NCBI GenBank assembly: GCA_015232935.1
Contig: JADFYT010000056.1
Span: 1 to 11,098, forward strand
Source of the DNA: Desulfamplus sp.
GTDB lineage: Bacteria > Desulfobacterota > Desulfobacteria > Desulfobacterales > Desulfobacteraceae
Length of the DNA: 11,098 nucleotides
Direction: 5' to 3'
Shown here: positions 5,718-11,098 of the stretch, in pieces
Layout of the letters: the number at the start of each line of letters is the position of its first letter
Position numbering within the stretch: the stretch's first letter is position 1
Translations under genes and position numbers: made by a program
The notes under the pieces: model-generated
What the model was told of the DNA's origin: nothing
Database searches by the model: none
Seen by the model: the letters and a program-made list of their open reading frames with translations, nothing else

Positions 5718-8034
5718 AAATATAATCAAGCTGAAAAGATCCGTAACCCGTTTGATTATCAATGATATACCTGCGAGAATTATCAACGCGGGTTACAACA
5801 CTTACAGCAAAATTTACCAAGGCCAGCTCAGCCTTGGTCTTCCGGTATCCAGGGATCTTGTACACAGTCACCGGGAAATGAAAATCAATGCCGTGGGAAA
5901 GCTTGCGTTGAGCCTTTACCATATTTTCAAGCATGCTACAGGAGAGACAATACCAAGAGACCAGATCAAGGCTGTTATTGGTGAAGAGCTTGCAAAAGGC
6001 AGAATCAAACTAACTGAAAATGTGATCCTGCTTAATATCAAAAGTCTTACCTATCTTACGCTGCGGCGGTTTCACATTGATCAACCTTTTCTGCAGCCTA
6101 TTCTGGATGAGGCCGGCAGAAGATATATTCTCAAGGAGTCCTTTAAATTAGACAGGCAGCCGGTCTATTTTGAAAGCGAAATAAATGAGAGGGAGAGCAA
6201 CGGAAGGGGAGACTATGCCACTGTTTTCTACCGCACTTTTACCGAGGAGGGAAAGGAGATCCGGTTCCAGCGACTGGCAAGCATGGAAGATGTTACTGCC
6301 GGAGACTCCCGACCGTCAGTAGTGCTTGTGCCAGGCTTTGCCAACAACAGCAACTGCTTTCATTTAAACAACCGCTACTCCATGTCAATGGATCTTGCGG
6401 ACGCAAGCATGTGGGTCTATATGTTTGATCCGCGGGGAATGGGGATAAACACCGGAAGATTTGACCCTTACTATACTGTAGATACGCTTATCGATTATGA
6501 TCTTCCGGCTGTTCTTAAGTTTTCCTACACAAAAAGCTGTGGCAAACCATCTGTTCTGGTGGGGCACAGCATGGGTGGAATGGTTTCTGAAAATATGGTG
6601 CTCAACTGGGCATTGCGTCTTAATTATGACAGGCTCCATTTTCTCTCCTCCAGTGAAAAGAGGGCATTGAACAAGGTTCTTCCTTCAAAAACCGAAGCCA
6701 GAAACAACATAAAAATGGTCAAGGCAGTTATCTCCCTTGGCTCTCCAAAATTTTTTGACAAGACATCACATGTATTCTTTCCAGCCGCACTGTGGCTCAA
6801 TCATCTGACCAGAATCTTCAGCCTCTCTTACCTGCCTATTCAGGAAGTCTCCCGTGTTGTTACAGATCTGCCTATCATCAAGGATATCACCCGTCTGATC
6901 TATAACAACAACATAGGTGATCTCAATTTTCTGATTGCACCTGAAAATCACAAGGATGACAAATTTTTTATTGAGCGTTACCTGAAAACCGCCACCGAAT
7001 CCATTCCTCTTGGTATTGGATTCCAGCTTCTGCGTTCGGTCTATGATGAGACCGGTTTTAAACGGATGGATAACAGCAATCTTAACTACTCTGACTGCTT
7101 TGCCTTTTTTCCTGACGATATTCCCATTTTTCATTTCTGGGGCACCAAGGATCACCTCGCGCCTGTTGACAACATCAAGTATTCACAGTTCTATCCTCAT
7201 AAACATAAAAAAGTTTACAGGATTGATAGTGTGGATGACCTTAAAAAGGTTGAGATTACAGATGAAAAAAGCCAGTTGATCGACTTTGTCATTGAAGGTG
7301 CAAGTCACATTGACCTGCTTTACGGAAAAATTGCAAGCGAGATCCTGTATCCTTTATACGAGCAGATCATTGAAACTGTCTGGGGAGACTGGACTTATGA
7401 GCAGAGTCCTCTTAAATCCTGCGACAGCAACTTTTTTGAACTGCCCCGGAAAATTATTGACAAGCCGCTGCGTGACAAATTGATCGAGATCTCTTCCCAC
7501 GCCGGATTATCCAAAGTCCTGCACCAGCTATCAGAGAAGCTGTTGCTCGAGCTTCCGGAAGAACCAAATGGAAAACTCCGTCCTCTGGATGTAATTGAAA
7601 CACCTCCTCTTCCTCCTGATCAAATTGACAGAAGACATCGTTCATTAGATGCTGCCCGCAAAATAATCGAGACTGATGATGACACCAGAAGCCCAACCGG
7701 GTCTGATGATGATGGAACCAACAACCAGACAGGGCCAACTGATATAGACCACACCCAGTCCGAGTCTGCTGATATAGCCCACACCCAGCCCGAGCAAACT
7801 GATGATGCCCTGAACCACTCCGACCCAACCAATGAAATAACAAGCTCACTCCGACTGCCTGATAAAATCAATGGAGATTCTCCTCTGTCTGATAAAACAA
7901 GCATTACACCGCGATCGCCTGATAAAATTAACGGCGTCTCCCAGGGGCATGACAGCATCATCTCGACACTCAAGCCTCAAGATAAAATTGTGACAGCTAC
8001 ATGCGACAATGACCGTATGTTCAAATTATGCTGA
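5704..8034 (+). CDS. Lipase/esterase-like alpha/beta hydrolase with decapeptide-repeat tail
   Basis: 776 residues from ATG 5704. The core (about 195-545) is an alpha/beta hydrolase: oxyanion segment VLVPGF (207-212), DPRGMG (242-247), nucleophile elbow GHSMGG with Ser289, and Asp483 (FWGTKD) and His535 (EGASH) completing the triad. A large insert between the elbow and Asp483 is probably a lid, as in lipases. The nucleophile is Ser, not the Cys of PHA synthases. Residues 1-190 match nothing I recognise, and no signal peptide is evident. Residues 660-776 are hydrophilic repeats with a 10-residue period. The likely role is cleavage or transfer of ester-linked acyl groups, fitting the lipid context (inference). 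An in-frame TTG at 5680 (AAGGG 9 bases upstream) would add 8 residues; ATG is preferred on codon identity. The gene overlaps its neighbours by 14 bases upstream and 7 bases downstream. Confidence 0.82.
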   Translation: MKSIENIIKLKRSVTRLIINDIPARIINAGYNTYSKIYQGQLSLGLPVSRDLVHSHREMKINAVGKLALSLYHIFKHATGETIPRDQIKAVIGEELAKGRIKLTENVILLNIKSLTYLTLRRFHIDQPFLQPILDEAGRRYILKESFKLDRQPVYFESEINERESNGRGDYATVFYRTFTEEGKEIRFQRLASMEDVTAGDSRPSVVLVPGFANNSNCFHLNNRYSMSMDLADASMWVYMFDPRGMGINTGRFDPYYTVDTLIDYDLPAVLKFSYTKSCGKPSVLVGHSMGGMVSENMVLNWALRLNYDRLHFLSSSEKRALNKVLPSKTEARNNIKMVKAVISLGSPKFFDKTSHVFFPAALWLNHLTRIFSLSYLPIQEVSRVVTDLPIIKDITRLIYNNNIGDLNFLIAPENHKDDKFFIERYLKTATESIPLGIGFQLLRSVYDETGFKRMDNSNLNYSDCFAFFPDDIPIFHFWGTKDHLAPVDNIKYSQFYPHKHKKVYRIDSVDDLKKVEITDEKSQLIDFVIEGASHIDLLYGKIASEILYPLYEQIIETVWGDWTYEQSPLKSCDSNFFELPRKIIDKPLRDKLIEISSHAGLSKVLHQLSEKLLLELPEEPNGKLRPLDVIETPPLPPDQIDRRHRSLDAARKIIETDDDTRSPTGSDDDGTNNQTGPTDIDHTQSESADIAHTQPEQTDDALNHSDPTNEITSSLRLPDKINGDSPLSDKTSITPRSPDKINGVSQGHDSIISTLKPQDKIVTATCDNDRMFKLC
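7681..8031 (+). repeat. Diverged 30-base tandem repeats encoding decapeptides
   Basis: Eleven consecutive 30-base units (starts 7681, 7711, 7741 and so on to 7981) plus a 21-base partial unit run in frame to the end of the hydrolase gene. Every unit begins with an Asp codon except the sixth (7831, Asn). The closest pairs are 7741/7771 (DIDHTQ and DIAHTQ) and 7861/7921 (both DKING). GATAAAA recurs at 7861, 7891, 7921 and 7981. The units are too diverged and too tightly in frame for a CRISPR array, and there are no spacers. Confidence 0.85.
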
Positions 8035-9857
8035 ATCTAAGAAGTATCGGTATTATCGGGAAAACCTATCGACATGTAAACCGGTATCGACAGATACTGA
8101 CTATTTTGTTCAGGTATGGATTTGATAATATCATTGATATCCTGAAGATCGACCAGTACCTTGAGGTGGGTCTTCAGATGATATCAAGGAACAAACGTGA
8201 AAAGGTTGAAAAACTCACTCCCCAGGAGAGAGTCAGGCTTATCTTTGAAGAGCTTGGCCCGACCTTTATCAAGTTTGGACAGATTCTGTCCACAAGACCC
8301 GACCTTATCCCCCTGCCCTTTATTCATGAACTGGAAAAACTCCAGGACAATGTGCCGCCTTTCAGCTTCTCCAAAGTCAAATCCATTATTGAATCCGAGT
8401 TTAAATTGGCCTCCCTTTCCCCCAAGCCCGGGATAAATATAATCGAATACAAAGAGAACAATATATTTGAAGGCAATGGCAACGAATACGAATCAAGCGA
8501 AGAAGAACCTGAACCCGGCATAAAATTCACAAAAAACAGCTTTCAATTCAGTGGCAGTCCATTTGAATCCATAGAGAAGACGCCTTTTGCGTCAGCCTCA
8601 ATTGGCCAGGTTCACCGTGCGATATTAAAAAACGGAAAAAAAGTCGCCGTTAAAATTCAACGTCCAGGAATCAAAAAGCTTATTGCCGTTGACCTGGAGA
8701 TACTGTTGCACCTTGCCACGCTCATGGAGCACCATATTGAAGACCTCTCTTTTTTCAGGCCGGTCAAAATTGTCCAGGAATTTGCATCCACCCTGGAAAA
8801 GGAACTTGATTACACTCTGGAAGCCTCAAGCATGCTGAGGGTTGCACGGCAGTTTCTTTTCACTGCCGGAATATACATCCCTAAAGTATATATGGAACAG
8901 ACAACCTGCTCGATACTTACCATGGAATATGTCGAGGGCATAAAGATATCTGAAATAGAAATCCTTGAAGCAAAGGGGTATGACAGAGAACTTCTGACAC
9001 AGCGTGGGGCAGACTTTATCTTGACCCAGGTGCTGGAGCACGGTTTTTTTCACGGCGATCTCCATCCCGGCAATATCTTTGTTCTGCCGGATAATGTCCT
9101 GTGTCCCGTTGATTTTGGAATAATGGGGTTTGTTGACCAATACTCAAGAGAGGTCTTTGTTGACATAATCGCAAGCACAGTCACGCAGAACACCCAGCAG
9201 ACAAGCCGCCTTCTACTTGAACTTACCGATTATGACGAAGAGCCTGATTTAAGGGCACTGGAAAAAGATATCGCGGGATTTACCGGCCACTATATGAGCG
9301 GTACCGCACTAAAAGATATAAACATGGGAAAGATGCTTCAGGATATCGTCCAGATCGCCCTGAACCACAGGCTTCGACTCTATCCAGAAACATTTCTCAT
9401 GCTCAAGGCATTTACCGCGGTAGAGGGTGTTGCACACATGATGTATCCCGGATTTGATATGGTAAGCCACGCCGCACCGTACATCAAAAAAGCAAAGGCC
9501 GCGAGATTTTCACCCACAAGAATATCCGATGATATGAGCCGCATATCTTCCGAGTCCATCAAGCTGCTTCAGAGCATCCCAAGAGAGTCACTTGCCATTA
9601 TCCGCCAGTTGCGAAAAGGCAAGCTCACAATTGGATTTGATGTTCAAAGGCTTGAAAAGATTATCTCGGCCCATCATCAGTCAAACAACAGAATCGCCCT
9701 TTCCATAATCATAGCAGCCCTTATCATGGCATCTGCCCTGCTGCTCTGTTTCAGTGTACCCCCAATGGTGCTCGGGCTTTCGCTCCTTGGCATTGCGGGC
9801 TTGGCCTGTGCCGGTTTTATAGGGTTTGTGCTTGTCATATCAATACTCAAACAGTGA
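8028..9857 (+). CDS. ABC1/UbiB/AarF-family protein kinase-like membrane protein
   Basis: 609 residues. Family signatures in order: KFGQ (82-85, the KxGQ motif), the Ala-rich loop SASIGQVH (189-196), VAVK with Lys209, EYVEG (300-304), HGDLHPGN (342-349) and DFG (362-364). Two hydrophobic helices (about 555-575 and 580-606) anchor the C terminus in the membrane. UbiB/COQ8 relatives are ATPases or atypical kinases that support quinone biosynthesis and lipid handling. Desulfobacterota normally make menaquinone, so a ubiquinone role is unlikely here. Between the KxGQ region and the Ala-rich loop there is an acidic insertion of about 50 residues (roughly 132-182) that ordinary members lack. The ATG overlaps the hydrolase stop by 7 bases with no clear Shine-Dalgarno, suggesting translational coupling. 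A specific substrate cannot be read from the sequence. Confidence 0.88.
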   Translation: MLNLRSIGIIGKTYRHVNRYRQILTILFRYGFDNIIDILKIDQYLEVGLQMISRNKREKVEKLTPQERVRLIFEELGPTFIKFGQILSTRPDLIPLPFIHELEKLQDNVPPFSFSKVKSIIESEFKLASLSPKPGINIIEYKENNIFEGNGNEYESSEEEPEPGIKFTKNSFQFSGSPFESIEKTPFASASIGQVHRAILKNGKKVAVKIQRPGIKKLIAVDLEILLHLATLMEHHIEDLSFFRPVKIVQEFASTLEKELDYTLEASSMLRVARQFLFTAGIYIPKVYMEQTTCSILTMEYVEGIKISEIEILEAKGYDRELLTQRGADFILTQVLEHGFFHGDLHPGNIFVLPDNVLCPVDFGIMGFVDQYSREVFVDIIASTVTQNTQQTSRLLLELTDYDEEPDLRALEKDIAGFTGHYMSGTALKDINMGKMLQDIVQIALNHRLRLYPETFLMLKAFTAVEGVAHMMYPGFDMVSHAAPYIKKAKAARFSPTRISDDMSRISSESIKLLQSIPRESLAIIRQLRKGKLTIGFDVQRLEKIISAHHQSNNRIALSIIIAALIMASALLLCFSVPPMVLGLSLLGIAGLACAGFIGFVLVISILKQ

Positions 9858-9942
9858 AAAGCGACAGCGGACATTAAAGCTTATTTTCAATACCCCAATG
9901 CTTGAAGTGAAATAATATGAGTGTTGAATTTTTACAGGGAAG

Positions 9943-10060
9943 TCATAGTTGATGGTACCGTAAAAAGTCCGAAATCGGCGTTTTTTGCTGTGATAACCCT
10001 CTGATTTTATTTGACGCAGATTTTGGCAAATTGACTTTTTACGAGGTCATCATAGTTGAT
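9943..10060. mobile_element. MITE-like inverted-repeat element with 11-base target-site duplication
   Basis: TCATAGTTGAT occurs exactly at 9943-9953 and 10050-10060 and cannot be extended on either side. Between the copies lies a 96-base segment (9954-10049) with a perfect 11-base inverted repeat, CGTAAAAAGTC at 9959-9969 and its complement at 10033-10043. A second, 10-of-12 matching inner pair lies at 9969-9980 and 10015-10026. It has no coding capacity. This is the structure of a non-autonomous transposed element with target duplication. I recall short elements with this GTAAAAAGTC core in Desulfobacterota genomes, not verified. It may also fold as a transcription stop between the two convergent genes. 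Confidence 0.6.
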
Positions 10061-10992
10061 CGTGGAATAATACATGGTTCGCTCATACATTTGTTTACTT
10101 CAATTGTAATATGAGACAACTTATGAATATCTTGCAGCAGATTTTTATAATATTCCACCGGTTTTGGAAAATGGGTAACCAGCGAGATTATTACAGCATA
10201 GCTATTTGGCCCAACCTTCCATAAATGAAGGTCAGAAACACGATTGTCTGAATCTGACTCCACCTTCACTTTTATAGCCTCTTTTTTGCTGTTTTCAATA
10301 TCTTTGTCCATCAAGACAGGAGCACTCTCTTTCAATAAATTAAATGACCAGCGTGTTATTACCAAAGCACCGACTATACCCATTACTGGATCAAGCCAGT
10401 TCCAGCCAAAAAATTTTCCAGCGACAAGGGCAATTATTGCCAGAAATGAAGTCAATGCATCTGCCAGAACATGAAAATAGGCTGCCTTGAGATTATGGTC
10501 ATGATGATGAACATGTTCGTGCTGATGGTCATGGCCATGCTCATCCTTCAAAAGCAAGGCACACACCACATTAATAAACAGACCAAGCAGGGCAACCCAT
10601 ATAGCTTCATTAAAGTGTATATCCCGTGGATTGAATACTCGCTCCAGGGATTCTACCGCCATTACCAGAGCAACAACCAGCAAAATCACAGCACTTGTAA
10701 ATCCTCCGAGCACACTCACCTTTCCGGTACCAAAGGCAAATTGCGGGTTGGCTTGATGTTTTCTGGCGTATTTATAGGCAAAGACCGTTATTACAAATGC
10801 TGCCACATGCGTTCCCATATGCCAGCCGTCAGCCAGCAGTGCCATGGAACCAAACAGCATTCCTGCGACAATCTCAACTACCATCGTAACAGCCGTCATG
10901 ATCAAAACCTGAGTGGTACGCTGTTCGCTTTTTTTATGCGTTATTTCAAAATTATGTTTATGTTGCCATGTTTCAAGTTCAGTTATATGCAT
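10039..10992 (-). CDS. dmeF: Cation diffusion facilitator, DmeF-type cobalt/nickel efflux transporter
   Basis: 317 residues, typical length for the subfamily. About six membrane helices span residues 29-217, followed by a cytoplasmic domain (220-305). Metal-site residues are in ADGWHMGTH (54-62, Asp55 and His58) and HVLAD (174-178, His174 and Asp178). A His-rich cytoplasmic loop (152-166) lies between helices 4 and 5. The stretches FGTGK and LDPVMGIVGALVITRWS are characteristic of DmeF rather than of zinc-specific CDF members. It exports divalent metal (Co2+, Ni2+, possibly others) from the cytoplasm in exchange for protons. Start ATG 10992 has AAGGAAG (11003-11009) 10 bases upstream. DmeF genes are often paired with a CsoR/RcnR-type regulator, dmeR; none is within the 106 bases available upstream. 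The last four residues and the stop are encoded at or inside the inserted repeat element. Confidence 0.85.
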   Translation of the reverse strand: MHITELETWQHKHNFEITHKKSEQRTTQVLIMTAVTMVVEIVAGMLFGSMALLADGWHMGTHVAAFVITVFAYKYARKHQANPQFAFGTGKVSVLGGFTSAVILLVVALVMAVESLERVFNPRDIHFNEAIWVALLGLFINVVCALLLKDEHGHDHQHEHVHHHDHNLKAAYFHVLADALTSFLAIIALVAGKFFGWNWLDPVMGIVGALVITRWSFNLLKESAPVLMDKDIENSKKEAIKVKVESDSDNRVSDLHLWKVGPNSYAVIISLVTHFPKPVEYYKNLLQDIHKLSHITIEVNKCMSEPCIIPRSTMMTS

Positions 10993-11098
10993 TCCTGATT
11001 CGCTTCCTTTTCGTTCATCTCAAGTTTGTTAAAAATATTACCCTTCAATAGCGACTGTCCCTTCCTGTTTTTTCCGGATATTTTTTTATAAAATATAT

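Noticed and set aside
6562..6579. Hydrolase as a polyhydroxyalkanoate synthase
   Set aside because: The nucleophile elbow is GHSMGG with Ser; PHA synthases carry Cys there.
7681..8031. Regular 30-base repeats as a CRISPR array
   Set aside because: Units are contiguous, diverged, in frame with a coding region and without unique spacers.
9967..9987. CCG/CGG stem followed by a run of T after the ABC1 gene
   Set aside because: The stem is 3 to 4 base pairs with a tiny loop. It is better explained as part of the inverted-repeat element.
10993..11098. Promoter for dmeF in the AT-rich end of the window
   Set aside because: Several -10-like AT tracts exist on the minus strand but none has a partner -35 at proper spacing, so I cannot choose one.

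Overview
The window looks like a piece of a Desulfobacterales-type (Desulfobacterota, formerly deltaproteobacterial) chromosome. This placement is an inference. It rests on moderate GC, a WS/DGAT-family acyltransferase next to acyl-ACP-reductase-like genes, a CxxCxxC ferredoxin, and a short inverted-repeat element of a style I remember from that group. No rRNA or other phylogenetic marker is present.

Layout. Bases 1 to 9857 carry six genes on the + strand. They are: the 3' part of a wax ester synthase/diacylglycerol acyltransferase (1-738); a small [4Fe-4S] ferredoxin overlapping it by 4 bases (735-989); a 219-base gap holding a sigma-54-like promoter candidate; two tandem paralogous long proteins whose C-terminal halves match cyanobacterial acyl-ACP reductase (AAR) (1209-3563 and 3651-5717); a lipase-like alpha/beta hydrolase with a decapeptide-repeat tail (5704-8034); and an ABC1/UbiB-family kinase-like membrane protein (8028-9857). 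The last four are close or overlapping and are probably one transcription unit. A 96-base inverted-repeat element with 11-base direct repeats (9943-10060) separates this block from a convergent cobalt/nickel efflux gene of DmeF type (10039-10992, minus strand). The last 106 bases are the AT-rich upstream region of that gene.

How the genes may work together (inference). AAR-like enzymes reduce acyl thioesters to fatty aldehydes, and WS/DGAT enzymes esterify fatty alcohols or diacylglycerol with acyl-CoA. The hydrolase could cleave or remodel the esters. ABC1 proteins act on lipid and quinone membranes and, in plants, on plastoglobule lipid droplets. Together this suggests a fatty aldehyde / neutral lipid (wax ester or ether lipid) module.

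The most striking point is the AAR pair. The first copy keeps the Cys that aligns with the AAR nucleophile (Cys615). The second copy has Gly at exactly that position (Gly615) and has also lost two other motifs, yet keeps the nucleotide-binding glycines. This looks like an active enzyme paired with a pseudoenzyme. Both also carry an N-terminal domain of about 310 residues that cyanobacterial AAR lacks.
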